From positions 118,285,509-118,349,508 of the forward strand of contig CP136068.1 of the NCBI GenBank assembly GCA_032622095.1: a stretch of 64,000 bases of DNA. The letters are read 5' to 3'. The notes under the pieces are model-generated. The model saw only the letters and a program-made list of their open reading frames with translations, ran no database searches and had not been told where the DNA came from. Origin of the DNA: Siphonodentalium dalli (lineage: Eukaryota; Mollusca; Scaphopoda; Gadilida; Siphonodentaliidae). The translations under genes and the position numbers were made by a program. This document shows, piece after piece, positions 44,823 through 56,395 of the stretch. The first letter of the stretch is position 1, and each line of letters opens with the position of its first letter.

Positions 44823-45529
44823 AAACTTCCATAATATCATTCATATTTGTATTTCTTCGATGTCGATATAGTCAGGTTCGAAAATCTAAAAAAGCCTCTA
44901 GAAAAGAAGGTGCGGGCATTTTTCTTTCAGAAGCTTTTGAGAATTGTTTCTAAAGGTATTTTTTATGCTGATTTGAAAAACCAATGTTGGCAAGTTGACA
45001 AATTATTATTTCTGGTCAAAACTGGCAATTTAAAATGGCCGCCATCAAAACAAAGTCTAACTTTACGTTTGTTGTTATGCATTGCTGTAAGACGTTTGAA
45101 TATTATGCATTTTCGTACTTTCGAACGAATTGTGATAAGAGACACTATACACAGAACATATGTGGTAATTTAAAGTGAGCATGTTTGACATTTAACCCAA
45201 TTTATGCCCAAAAATGACAAAAACGCAAATTTTATAAATTATTGCGGTCTGAAATGGCAGAAAGTGAAGTATGCCGGAAATATATCATTCAAATGGTTTA
45301 GACAGTTGTGTCTAAATGTAATTTGTAATCTGATTCCAAAAAAACAATGGTAGCAACTCGATAAATAATTATTTCTGACCTAAAATGACAATTCAAAATG
45401 GCTGATATAATAATTAGTTAAAAATTCGAAAATCATCAGTAATATTATGAAACTGGTTCATCAACACTCAATGCGACAAAATTTGCCATCATATCTGATC
45501 ATATAGCCAAAAATGGTCACAAAAAAGCT
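44823..45529 (+). other. Weak tandem-like repeat, no gene assigned
   Basis: TTTAAAATGGCCGCCATCA and TTCAAAATGGCTGATAT recur about 370 bp apart with similar surroundings (GACAAATTATTATTTCTGGTC / GATAAATAATTATTTCTGAC). A 108-codon frame at 44847-45173 overlaps this repeat and has no recognisable features. Confidence 0.45.
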
Positions 45530-46256
45530 TTATTTATTATTGCAGTCAGTTCTACAATTGCAGAGTGGTGTGCAGGGTAACTCTGATTTTCTGCATGTAC
45601 ACCTTGCTGTTACACACCACTTCTTGCACCCACATTTGATTATTTCGAGACATGATTTTGGAATGGGTTCTAGTGACATCATGGTTGGATCTAATCGACC
45701 ATTTTCTTCTTTCCATCCCATTGTCGACGGATCCGGTAATGTTTGCACAGGAATGGTTGCTTATTTCCAAACTAAACTGGTAGTTTGTTTTGAAAAGGTG
45801 GTAAATTAATTAAATGAGTCACTGGTTAATTTGTGGAAGCTTTTCAGGAGATTCAGTCCGAGGGAGCTTCCTGAATCTTGTATTGTTGAGTTTTGCCTCG
45901 GAAACTCCATACAACTTGCATAGAAAATGTTCAGCACTTTCAATTGTTTCAGTGGATATTGCAATATCTCATACCTTTAAGATTTCACAACATTCCAGGT
46001 AGATCTTCCACGCGGATCGTTTAGACACCCCATATATGAACGAAGTTGAATCACACCCCGTGAAACGCAAGACTATAGTTCAGAGCGTCGCTCGATAATT
46101 GGGTGGCAACATCCCTAATGGGTATAATTTTAGGGCTTTTGGAAGTTCCAGCCATCATGAACACATCACAATCTGCAGGAAATGTGTCTAGGTAACCAAG
46201 CAATAACACTAGAACATCGAGGTCCCTACTTACCACAATAACTTGTTTCAGAGTCT
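45530..46256 (-). pseudogene. Cys-rich C-terminal part of an invertebrate transposon-type protein
   Basis: On the minus strand, from 46256 down, it reads VIVVSRDLDVLVLLLGYL and ADCDVFMMAGTSKSPKIIPI, then through frameshifts SAEHFLCKLYGVSEAKLNNT. It ends MGWKEENGRLDPTMM and CGCKKWCVTARCTCRKSELP, then CTPLCNCRTDCNNK and a stop (45530). This order (nuclease-like DTDVLVLL block, then a W-x-E block, then a Cys-rich tail) occurs in widespread multi-copy uncharacterised proteins of molluscs and other invertebrates. The tail resembles CXC-type zinc-binding repeats. Stops and frameshifts show decay. The N-terminal part is separated by the LINE insertion at about 46254. Confidence 0.6.
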
Positions 46257-46469
46257 GCAAAAACGAGCGTTACGGACTATATGCAACAAAAAGTATAGAA
46301 GCCATACTGAACCACTTTTCAAAGGAGAATATATTGAAGATATACGACCTTCACAATTTTCATTCATCAGTCTTTATGCCTGACTGGTATTATGACCGTC
46401 TACCTGAATCTTTTGACATGATGTTCACAAAGCGAACTAATACAAATACAAGACAACCAAACCCCATAG
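46254..46469 (+). pseudogene. 5'-truncated CR1/L2-like LINE, first half of split copy
   Basis: It starts abruptly at LQKRALRTICNKKYRSHTEP, the conserved region just after the reverse transcriptase core of CR1/L2-like LINEs. It continues through LHNFHSSVF and YYDRLPESFDMMFTKRTNTN to RQPNP, where the 11.6-kb insert begins. The second half resumes at 58079 in the same orientation. Confidence 0.75.
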
Positions 46470-46501
46470 TACGGTGGCTGGAATAGGACATGGGAATTAT
46501 A

Positions 46502-46545
46502 AATCGTGGCCACAAAATAACTAATTCGTGGCCACGAAATAACTA
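46502..46545 (+). repeat. Left subterminal GTGGCCAC minisatellite
   Basis: Two units of CGTGGCCACGAAATAACTAA. The inverted counterpart is at 57955-58047. Confidence 0.85.
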
Positions 46546-46689
46546 TTTTATCCCCATTCAGTCAGATACACTTCATATAACGGCGTATAGTATCTGGTAT
46601 AGGCTAGATCGAATAGACGGTTACTTGTCATACACAAGAACCCGTTTCCGACACACAGTTCAAGGTAACAATAAATGGGCTTAAAATAG

Positions 46690-47110
46690 TACTCGACCAT
46701 TTGACCGATTTAGGTCAAACAAAGGGTGTTGTAGGGTAAACAAAATCGGTCAAGGGGCAAATAAATGGAATGGGTGCCCTGTTTTAACCCCTCTGGACGG
46801 CGGTCATTTTGGATCGGGATGAGGTGAAAGCGGTGAATAGTTAGATTGACTTGGGGCCATACAACACCCTTTATTTGATCTAAATTGGTCGAGGGGGCGA
46901 GAAATGGCATGGTTACCCTATTTGAACCGCTCCGTACGGTGGCCATTATGAATCTGAGTGGGGTGAAATGTGTGAATATATAGACTGGCTGGCGGGCCAC
47001 TATACAGCACTCTTTGTTTGACCTAAATTGGTCAAAGGGACGAGAAATGGCATGGGTGCCCTATTTGAATCCATCTGGACGGCGGCCATTTTGGATCGAA
47101 GTGGGATGAA
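46690..47110 (+). repeat. Tandem repeat of about 140 bp, three units
   Basis: GGACGGCGG(T/C)CATTTTGGATCG recurs near 46799, 46938 and 47082. CTAAATTGGTC(G/A)A.GGG.CGAGAAATGG recurs between them. Confidence 0.85.
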
Positions 47111-47541
47111 ATATACCCACCTTTAATACACATGGACATGGCGACAAGGTCTGGTAGTTTCACCCCTTGTTCATTGTTGTATCAGCTAGCAATATCATGC
47201 ACATGCAGTGCATGGTAATATGTGGGTGTCCCATTCCACTCCCGCCGACACATACGGTAGGCCTAGTCCCACTCAATCGTTTGTCAAACTATCTTGGGAA
47301 CTCAACTCCTGACACTTTACAGCTGTTCGGAATAAGGACGGGCGAGTCGCCACGAAACGCTATAGCTATGTCACCATGTATCTGACAAACGTTTGTGATT
47401 GATATACACGGAGTGTCCATAGTGAGCGATACAATCATATAACCAACAATAGCATGTTACATGTAATTGGCATAATCAAAGATATCTCGAAGAAACATAG
47501 TCCTAATGGCTCAGACAAAGGTGCCATTTTTGATATATTAA
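47111..47541 (+). other. Unassigned sequence
   Basis: Nothing recognised. Confidence 0.35.
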
Positions 47542-48133
47542 AGGGGTACTGTACCCAAGATGTTGTTGTTGGTTTCTATAATCCCCGAGTCGGAGATTAA
47601 GGTAACAACTTTTCCATTTTTTGAAAGTCAGTTGAGTACGAAGTATTGTTACGGATGGCAAATTTACCGGAATGCAAAAATACATATTGTCGTTGTCGAG
47701 TAATTTTTGTAAAGTTTTCAACCAAATGAATCAAATAAACATTATATTATATGCTTAGTAGTCCCATATACTCATTTAAGTTAGTGTACCGTCACTAGTC
47801 AATGAGTGGCTTGGGTTTTCTCCCCGTATAAGCATAATGTTTCAAACGATCGTGTGTGCAATTGTTTTCCTAATCCAGTATCCCTCAATTATAATTTGAT
47901 TACGTTTTGTACACGGAAATTCGAATTTTAAGAGACGCCATTTTATGGCTGGAGCCATAAAATCAATTTATATTAAATTATTAACTTTTAAATTATTAAA
48001 TTTTAAGATAGCCTATTAACCTGAGCGTTTACAGAATACATCTTCGACTCAAATTACTTATATTTCTATATAGTATCGATAATAGATCGTTGTTATCACC
48101 GGGAATTTATTGAAAATGGCGTAAAGTACCCCT
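47542..48133. mobile_element. 592-bp TTAA-type MITE, copy 1
   Basis: The ends AGGGGTACTGTAC and its near inverse GTAAAGTACCCCT are flanked by TTAA on both sides (47538-47541, 48134-48137). TTAA targets are used by piggyBac and Kolobok transposases. There is no coding sequence; an internal hairpin GATTTTATGGC-type (ATTTTATGGCTGGAGCCATA) is near 47940-47960. A second copy of identical length is at 49011. Confidence 0.9.
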
Positions 48134-48894
48134 TTAAAGTGACACAACAATCTTCACCAATATACCCCCATTGACTGAAGCAATGATAAGGCGGAATCCC
48201 GCAGATATCTATTTTTAGCCACAATTCCATCCGCACGATCCGATTGGTCGGCGACCTTTCGTCACCAATTTGATACGATTGTTTTTACGACTTTGGAATA
48301 ATAAATCACTCTCATTCTCAAGACGAAGTAAATTAATTAAAACCTAGTTAGAACGTATATTTGAATTAGATTATCGGAGTTTTAACTCGGTGTATGGTGC
48401 GTTGAGTGTTGGGTCGTCACATATGAATTCAACGATTATTGCCTGGAAAACTGGTCAAAACTCGTTTCGAATAAGTTCGTGTGTTGTTGACATTGTAATT
48501 GAATATTGTCAACAGCGGGAATTCTCAGCCTGATGACCAAGGAGCCGAGTGACTCGGGTCTCAATGGGACCTGTTGGAGAACCAATCGTTCAAACACGCA
48601 GATTTAAAAAAAACAGTGTGGGTAGATAGCGTCAGACAAATGTACATGTAGCAAGTGCAATTTGACACTGAAATGTACTAATATGCATGTATGGCTTTGG
48701 ATTGGACTGGCTGCATTATGCCTACACTGACTACATACAGACCCTGCAGATTCAAATTCAACAAGTCTCAACAGTGACCCGTATAGTATTAAAATGACTA
48801 ATTTCAAAATGTGTGGCCCAATATTAGATATATTTTTTTGTTGGGGGAAGTGTAGATCATGCCATGAATGATCTCTACTCTGGGTAATATGATT
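48134..48894 (+). other. Unassigned sequence
   Basis: GTTGACATTGTAATTGAATA followed by TTGTCAAC (about 48485-48512) forms a small stem. Nothing else was recognised. Confidence 0.4.
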
Positions 48895-49010
48895 ATGAGA
48901 GGCCACATTCACATTGAATTGCGCTTAAGTGCAATTGAATGCGATTAAATTTTTTTATTGCACTTAAGGGCAAACGATTGTGCATAAGTGCGATAAAATA
49001 TTGTGCTTAA

Positions 49011-49602
49011 AGGGGTACTGTACCCAAGATGTTGTTGTTGGTTTCTATAATCCCCGAGTCGGAGAATAAGGTAACAACTTTTCTATTTTTTGAAAGTCTG
49101 TCGAGTACGAAGTATTGTTACGGATGGCAAATTTACCGGAATGCAAAAATACAAATTGTCGTTGTCGAGTAATTTTTGTAAAGTTTTCAACCAAATGAAT
49201 CAAATAAACATTATATTATATGCTTAGTAGTCCCATATACTCATTTAAGTTAGTGTACCGTCACTAGTCAATGAGTGGCTTGGGTTTTCTCCCCGTATAA
49301 GCATAATGTTTCAAACGATCGTGTGTGCAATTGTGTTCCTAATCCGGTATCCCTCAATTATAATTTGATTACGTTTTGTACACGGAAATTCGAATTTTAA
49401 GAGACGCCATTTTATGGCTGGAGCCATAAAATCAATTTATATTAAATTATTAACTTTTAAATTATTAAATTTTAAGATAGCCTATTAACCTGAGCGTTTA
49501 CAGAATACATCTTCGACTCAAATTACTTATATTTCTATATAGTATCGATAATAGATCGTTGTTATCACCGGGAATTTATTGAAAATGGCGTACAGTACCC
49601 CT
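49011..49602. mobile_element. 592-bp TTAA-type MITE, copy 2
   Basis: The ends are AGGGGTACTGTAC and GTACAGTACCCCT, with TTAA flanks at 49007-49010 and 49603-49606. It differs from copy 1 by roughly ten substitutions and no indel by eye. The target is the TTAA inside a GCTTAAG repeat unit. Confidence 0.92.
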
Positions 49603-50467
49603 TTAAGTACAAATAGGGCATTCATGCTTAAGCATTATGAGTTGCACTTAAGCATGATTAATTGCGCTCAAGTGCAATTAATTGTAACTACTATCTAGCC
49701 TACCCATAAAATATTAATTGTCATAACCTGGAGTATCGCCTAGCATCACAAGAAGAGCATGTGCTAATTTTAACCTTTTTAAATAAGCCTAGTACAGTTA
49801 CCTCTAACTGTATGTGTGCAACATTCAAAGATAATCCATAATGTCATATAATTATCAGCATCCCTTATATCCAAAAAATGGATGTCTCCTCTAGTATGTT
49901 TTAATATATTTTTTTTAAAGAATTTTTGCACAGATTTGGGCCATAGCTATGGTCATACATGTATAGCAATAATGTGGTGTCACTGTATGAGGGTTTACTT
50001 ATTTACTTAAATCGTGTGAAAAACCCTAAATATCGTCATATTATCAGCATCCCTGTCCCAAAAATATGTGTTTCATTCTGGGAGCTTTGGTGTCTCACTC
50101 CTCGAGCTCTGGTAGTTTTATTAAATCAGCGTCTCTTGTAGTATGTCCATGTCATAAACTGTAGCGCGAATATGGTGTCACTGAGGACCTGCTTCCCTCA
50201 TATGGTGCACATGTATACCGGTATATACTCGAAAATCAAAGTTGCACCAACGAATACAGAAGTCAATGCTATCACGAATTGCCTGAACTAAAACAGAAGG
50301 TAATGCTATCGCGAGTCTACCATATCAATAAAGAACTTAGACTTGCTGAGCCCTACCCATCCAAACTAATGAAAACAAGAGGTGATATGTCAGTAAGAAC
50401 TATAAGGTTGAGTTATGGATAAACCTATTTATTCACCAGGGGTGTTTTATATAATAGTTACATATAA

Positions 50468-50708
50468 CCATGAAATGCGCTTAAGATTAGCCAATTGATT
50501 GCGCACAGCAAGATTGATTGCGCTTAAGCACAAATAATTATGTTTTCAAGAACAAATTACTATGCTTAAGCGCAATCGACTGCACTTAAGATCAATGATT
50601 GCGCTTAAGAACAATGATAAGTTCAAGTAATTCTGCTTAAGTGTAATTATTTGTGCTTAAGTGCAATTAATTGCGCTCAAGTGCAATTAATTGCGCTTAA
50701 TCACACTT
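50468..50708. repeat. Dense CTTAAG minisatellite
   Basis: About twelve GCTTAAG or GCTCAAG cores alternate with GCAATTAATTGC or ACAAATAATT spacers. The units are nearly self-complementary, so the array can fold on itself. Confidence 0.85.
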
Positions 50709-50756
50709 CATTACTAAATGGCAATTTGGCCTCCCAGAGGCTAATGCCCGTAGAAA

Positions 50757-51112
50757 TCATATTGTACCAATGAAAAACCTGGGAACTTTTTGAGGTTTTG
50801 ATAGGGAACCTTATAAAGCTGAAAAAATAACACGGGAATATATTTCTTTGTTAATACCTGTCGCTTAACAGTTTATTCATAAGTAGGCGAAAGTGCCAGC
50901 TCGAGATGACATTATTTAACAGACTTGACGGGTGAGTTTGCTATGCGCACTTACAATCATGGAATTTCCCCCATACTTTGAAGTTGATTATCGAGGAACA
51001 ATTATAAACAAATAAATATGTTCCCTGCCTTGTTTTTTCAATGTTATAAAGTTCCCTATCAAAACATAAAAAAGTTCCCAAGTTTTGTACTGATGGAATA
51101 AGATCTCTACAG
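50757..51112. mobile_element. MITE-like inverted repeat
   Basis: CCTGGGAACTTTTTGAGGTT ... TTATAAAGCTGAAAAAATAA on the left is mirrored by TTTTTTCAATGTTATAAAGT and AAAAAAGTTCCCAAG on the right. Confidence 0.7.
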
Positions 51113-51902
51113 GCGATAAGCAGAGTAAAGATTCATGGCATGATCTAGGGGAGGGGGTTTCTTCAATTTCAACTAGATAGCTCCAGGCTGTTGACCCAAC
51201 ATTCAACAATAATTTAAACAAGGACTAAATCATGCCAGAAGCTGGGGTTTGTCCCACAAAAATATTCATGATTGCCAATTACTCAATTAATAAATTCAAT
51301 TGCAAGTCTATCACAGCTAGTGACAGTCAATTGTGATATTCAGTTATTAACAGACTTTTTAATTATATTAAATTTAATTCATTAGTGAAAATTCATACAT
51401 GTGTTATTGTGTTAAGTACCTTATTAATAAATCATTTAAAATAAGTCTTCTTAAATATATCTCTTCATGATATTGATGATGTCCCTCCCTCCCATGGCGG
51501 ACCCCAGACTCCTATTCTGAATACTAATAACAAATAGGTGATTTTTCTGTGTACCAGCAGGTACCAGATAAGAAAATATGGATAGTGACAATGGAGTGAA
51601 ATCTCCTGGAACTGTATGATATATCTCACTGAGAATAATTGTCATTGAGCATCAAATTGATTATTTTTTGTCAAAATGACATATTTTGATATAATTCAGT
51701 CTCATACTTCTTGATGAGCTGGAGTTATGGACAATACTTCAGCAGCAAAAATGTAATTATTTTCATATTTATAACAGTGTGAAATAACCATGGCTTCTAT
51801 CCTATATTTTTTGTATCCGGTACTCATGATTCACCTCTGTTATTCATGATTTATGGCAGGTGCTAGTACATGTATACCATCAGTAGTCAGAGTAATCAAA
51901 AC
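51113..51902 (+). other. Unassigned sequence
   Basis: Nothing recognised on either strand. Confidence 0.35.
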
Positions 51903-52280
51903 TACAGTAATGCCCTAATTAGTCGACTCCAATACCACAGCAGAATTATGGGTAACTTTTCCGGATTTAGTCGGAAATATGGCTTGTTGCCATTCATCGG
52001 AAATCTCTCCCATATAATAATGAAGTGGCAGTGTCTCAGAAACAGAACATTAATTTGATTTGGCCTTACTAAACTCAGCAGAACCACCACCATCATAGTA
52101 CAGTAATGCCCTAAATAATTGACTCCTTAACCACAGTAGAATTATGGGTAACTTTTGAGCATTTAGTCGAAAATATGGCTTTCCGATGAATGGCAACAAG
52201 CCATATTTCCAACTAAATCCTGAAAAGTTACCCATAATGCTGCTGTGGTTAAGCAGTCGATTAATTAGGGCATTACTGTA
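51903..52280. mobile_element. TACAGTAATG foldback family: half copy and shortened palindrome
   Basis: 51903-52010 is a left half only (TACAGTAATGCCCTAATTAG to CATTCATCGGAAATCTCTC). 52099-52280 is a complete hairpin beginning TACAGTAATGCCC and ending GGGCATTACTGTA, with a reduced centre. Confidence 0.8.
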
Positions 52281-52365
52281 TGTGGTTCATTTATGAGACA
52301 AAATACCAAACCTGGAGGGTCGGAACTAAAACTAAAACAAAAAATGTCTATTTGGAATAAAATCA

Positions 52366-53660
52366 ATTAACCCTTTCATTATGGGAGCAGCATTCACCCT
52401 TCCATGATTGGAAATATTGCGAAAAAACCATGTGCTAATGCATTCTCTTATATATGGTAGTTTCCAGTAGGGATCCTAGAATATGTAAGAGAATACATTA
52501 CATGTACATTGGCCTAACAATATTTACCTTGACCTTGTAAGCCAGTGCATTCTCTTATATATGTGAGGCTACCTAGTATGGTATCTGCAAATATAAGGGA
52601 ATGCACTGGCACATGATTCATTGCTCCACCAGCGCAGTTCCCATCAAGAAATGGTTATATTATATATTCGAGTCTCCCAAGTCCTTCCAACTGCATGTTT
52701 TGTAGATTTTATTTTCCTGCTTTACAGAAGAAATTTAATCATTTACAAATTTCCAGGATTCACTAAAGATGGATTATCTCTTCCTCTAACATGTGTTGTA
52801 TAGTTTACTGGTTATAAAATTATAAAAATAAGCCGGAGATACCATTAAAATACTGGAAATTGATTGTATACTATTATAATACTAATTGATAGAAGTGTTT
52901 CCAGGCAAGGGTCTTCGATTCATATTTATTATGTTATACACAGGAAACTATAAAATAATTGTTACAGAAAGAGATAATTATTAATCCATCTGTTAGAGTA
53001 AGGATTTTTCAAGTTGTGTGTTTTCAAGAATGGGAGTGTATCACACTGAGCCAAATTCAATATATGATGGTCAGATATTTCAAAAACTAGAAATTTTTTG
53101 TACAGCCTTTTCATTGTTTTAGTAATTTTCTGACTACAATGTAGATTGTGTACAAAACATGATTTCTTTATTAGTCTATGATGAAGACAAAACTATTTTT
53201 GAACAAATTGTGTGTTAGACTTACAAACTGAAGGGATTTCCAAACACCTTGCGATGCTATATTTTTACAATTTAAAGTGTTCTAAGAGGAAAGTTCAAAT
53301 AATTTTGCACATTTCATGACTGGAGCTTCCTGAAATTTTGCAAAAACACTATACCAATGCATTCTCTTATATATGCCAGTCTCCCATTGGCAGACTCACA
53401 TATTTAAGAGAATTCATTGACCTAACAACATTTATCTTGACTATGCAAGCCAGTGCATTCTTTTATATATACAAGGTGCCATATGGGAGACCATTATTTA
53501 TGATTAATCCTTCCATAACTGGAGTTTCATGAATTTTTTTGAAAACCTGTGCCAATGCATTCTCTTATATATGCGAGTCTCCCATAGGATGCCTTGCATA
53601 TATAAGAGAATGCATTAAGCTAACAATACTTGTATTGAACTTCTAAGCCAGTGCACTCTC
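52366..53660. repeat. Cluster of hairpins carrying TTCTCTTATATATGCGAG
   Basis: Hairpins at 52436-52500, 52542-52610, 53352-53419 and 53550-53618, plus partial arms near 53450 and 53645, share GCCA(A/G)TGCATTCTCTTATA and its inverse. Repeated spacers (CTAACAATATTTACCTTGAC, TCATGACTGGAG) show tandem growth. A TTAACCCTTT end-like word is at 52368-52377. 52621-53340 between hairpins has no recognised gene. Confidence 0.75.
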
Positions 53661-54841
53661 TACTGATTGTTTTTTTCTATTTATGCCCCAACATTTGTTA
53701 AACAGACAAAAATACAAAAAAATGTCATTTTTGGAAAAGTATCATGACTGAAGGATTAATCTCAGTCATAAGTTAATTTTAATCACCAAAAACACCAAAA
53801 CAAATGCCATGAGAAAAGCAGGGTATATGGATTTAAATTATTTCAATTTGCTCTGGAGGGGGGGGGGGGGGGGGGGTGTTAATATATATTCAGACACGTA
53901 TGTTACTTTTTTACCTTTGACCATTTCTGCAATTCACCCAGCCCCGCAACCAATTTCTTTCCCTCTTTACAACTGTTTTCCCCAAGCATTTTTCAACACC
54001 CCTCCTCATCTGTCTGTCTGAATATATATGTGGAGATTCTATGAGGAAAACAAATATTTTTTTCCTCACAGAAACCCCACTGTGAAAATATTTCAGTGAA
54101 TTTTGTGTTAACTAAAGCTATTGTTCTTGTTTAATATTACAGTTTTCACCACTTTTACATGAAATATTAAAGGGACCAATGCACTCGCAGTGCGGCAGTG
54201 GGTAAAATGTGCAAATATATTCGATAAAAACATCACCTATTAGAAGAACATGGAGAAATAGATCAACTTTGCTCGATTGGCTTAAAGATGGATCATCTCT
54301 TCCTAAATTGTTTTCTATAATTTCTAGGGTATAAAATAATAATGATAAGTCAAGTTGTCAAAGACACCAGTCCAGAAACGCTTCTATCATTTAATATTAC
54401 AACTGATTGATAATCAGTTGGGACAATCTTTTTTTACTATTTTCCTGCTTGCTATGCTCCGAACGTTTCCTCAAGCAGTAAAATGTCACAAATTATTTGT
54501 AGGTATACTAGTATATATACCAGAAAATTCAAAATAGAATGAACAGTAATTGATTGAAGCATTTCCGGACATTATTTTATACCCAGGAAAATATATAAAA
54601 CTTGTAATAAGAATATATAGACCATCTTTAAACTGTAATCAAAATATGAAACAGAGATTATTCCTTAAGAAATAATTTCAAGAGAGGGCACTGATTTTCT
54701 AACCTTTCAACTCAATCAACCTATATAATTAGGAGGCACAAGTTTGAAGTCAGAATCACTGAGTGCATTCTATTTACAACCGAAGGGGTTCAGAAACTTT
54801 TTTTTAAAACTCAATATGCATGTGATTGGTATATACACATG
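53661..54841 (+). other. Unassigned sequence with a poly-G tract
   Basis: A poly-G run of about 19 lies at 53858-53876. No gene was recognised. Confidence 0.45.
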
Positions 54842-54995
54842 TACAGTAATGCTCTAATTAATCGACCTCTTAACCAAAGCAGAATTATGGGTAACTTTTC
54901 AGGATTTAGTCGGAAATATATTTCCGACTAAATCCTGAAAAGTTACCCATAATTCTGCTTTGGTTAAGAGGTCGATTAATTAGAGCATTACTGTA
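54842..54995. mobile_element. Perfect 154-bp palindrome (TACAGTAATG foldback family)
   Basis: The two 77-bp arms are identical inverse copies with no loop; the centre is CGGAAATA|TATTTCCG at 54918/54919. It begins TACAGTAATGCTCTAATTAA. It is the shortest and most perfect member of the family at 51903, 52099 and 55457. Confidence 0.95.
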
Positions 54996-55456
54996 TGTAT
55001 TGATAACCTATTTTAGTATGAAATTTTCTCCAGTCTTCATATATGCTATTACCATACGCTTGTGTATATATGCATTTTGTTATGAGAGGCCAAAAGTAAC
55101 AATTATCGGTGAATCACTCATCCATAGAGAACCAGGTTCATTTTAACTTCAGACTGTCAGCGAGGTGGCGACGATGTCACAGTGGGGTTGTCTCCCCCCC
55201 CCCATAAATGTTTCCTTCCAAGTGGCCAGTTTCATACCGGTATAATCTGGATGAATCGTATCATTTAGTATAAGGTATATTGCAGTCTGATTGATATCCA
55301 GACTCGTATTAAAGAAAGAAATGAAACACGGTCTAATTTTATTTAGACTGGGTCTATTGATATGTTTTTTTTAAAATAACGTGAACTTTGTCACAATTTG
55401 GGATTTAAAAAAAAATAAAATGTGTCCAATTGGCGCGTTGTCATCAGATAACTTAA
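54996..55456 (+). other. Unassigned sequence
   Basis: A short poly-C run lies near 55193-55203. Nothing else was recognised. Confidence 0.35.
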
Positions 55457-55680
55457 TACAGTAATGCCCAATGTAATTAAGTAATTGACCACTTAACCAC
55501 AGCAGAATTATGGGTAATTTTTCAGGATTTAGTTGGAAATATGGCTTGTTGCCATTCATCGGAAAGCTCTCGACGAGAGCTTTCCAACGAATAGCAACAA
55601 GCCATATTTCCAACTAAATCCTGAATTATTTTCCATAATCCTGGTGTGGTTAAGGGGTCATTACTTTGGGTATTACTGTA
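55457..55680. mobile_element. TACAGTAATG foldback family, full-length 224-bp hairpin
   Basis: The arms run TACAGTAATGCCCAATG...GGAAAGCTCTCG and CGAGAGCTTTCCAACG...TATTACTGTA. The central CTCTCGACGAGAG marks the symmetry point missing in the shorter copies. Identical 60-70-residue readings on both strands are a result of the palindrome. Confidence 0.85.
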
Positions 55681-55823
55681 TGTTCTTTTTCAAAGGATTT
55701 TTTTCAAAAGCAACGCATGACAGTTGTGGGAAACGACAAAACATGTGGTGAGAAATGGCCAAATATATGGTGCGAAACAACCAAACACGTGGGGCAAAGT
55801 GTATGAAACAACAATAGTACACA

Positions 55824-56246
55824 TATGGGAGGCAAAATTCACATTTAATTGCCAATCACGCTTAAGTGTAATTCATTATGCTTAAGCATGAATTTAAGCT
55901 TAATTCGCAATGCCTAAGTGTAATTTAGATTTCCATTATACCATACTTAAGCGTATTACATTATGCTTATGCGTAATTCATTTACGATCACACATAATGC
56001 ATTCACGCTAAAGTAAAGCGTAATAGAATTGGAAAAACTCCCCTGAAGCTGAAATTGATGCAGTCAATTACGATGCTAGTAATCTTACCATCCGCCCAGA
56101 ACATTAAACCTTACTAAGTTAGATACATGTAGGCCTACCATTACATATAACGTTGCAAGGCAATACAAACCAATTATGCTTAAGCGTAATGGAGTTAGGC
56201 TTAAGCGTTTAAATCAGCCATTAAATGTTAGATTAATCTCCCATAT
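55824..56246. mobile_element. CTTAAG-array element with TATGGGAG inverted ends
   Basis: The left end TATGGGAGGCAAAATTCACA and right end (reverse) TATGGGAGATTAATCTAACA are similar. Between them, CTTAAGYGTAAT cores recur at both sides of a non-repetitive middle. Confidence 0.6.
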
Positions 56247-56395
56247 AGTACTTAATATATGCAATGATAATGTTGTTGTTTGAGCCATCCAAAATTATTT
56301 TGGAGTATAAATATAAGCAGCAAGCGAAATAATTGAAAAATAATTTATTATATATGATAAACAAGCATAATTTTTAAATATTTAACCCTTTGAGT

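Larger units (their letters stand above)
48895..50735. mobile_element. CTTAAG-array region, possibly one element with GGAGGCCAAAT-like ends
   Basis: The left edge GAGAGGCCACATTCACATTG and right edge (reverse) GGGAGGCCAAATTGCCATTT are similar inverted ends. Arrays of GCTTAAGTGCAATTAATTG lie at 48915-49010, 49607-49690 and 50468-50708. A 592-bp TTAA element sits inside the first array. 49691-50467 has no recognised feature. The single-element interpretation is tentative. Confidence 0.4.

Noticed and set aside
44847-45173. 108-codon frame, possible gene
   Set aside because: It overlaps a weak repeat, has no recognisable family features and an overlapping minus frame of similar quality.
48895-50708. 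CTTAAG arrays as a CRISPR-like array
   Set aside because: Units are degenerate, palindromic and without unique spacers; the sequence is eukaryotic.
51870-52235. Identical-looking reading frames on both strands (GNFSGFS...LPFIG)
   Set aside because: They arise from the two arms of the foldback element.
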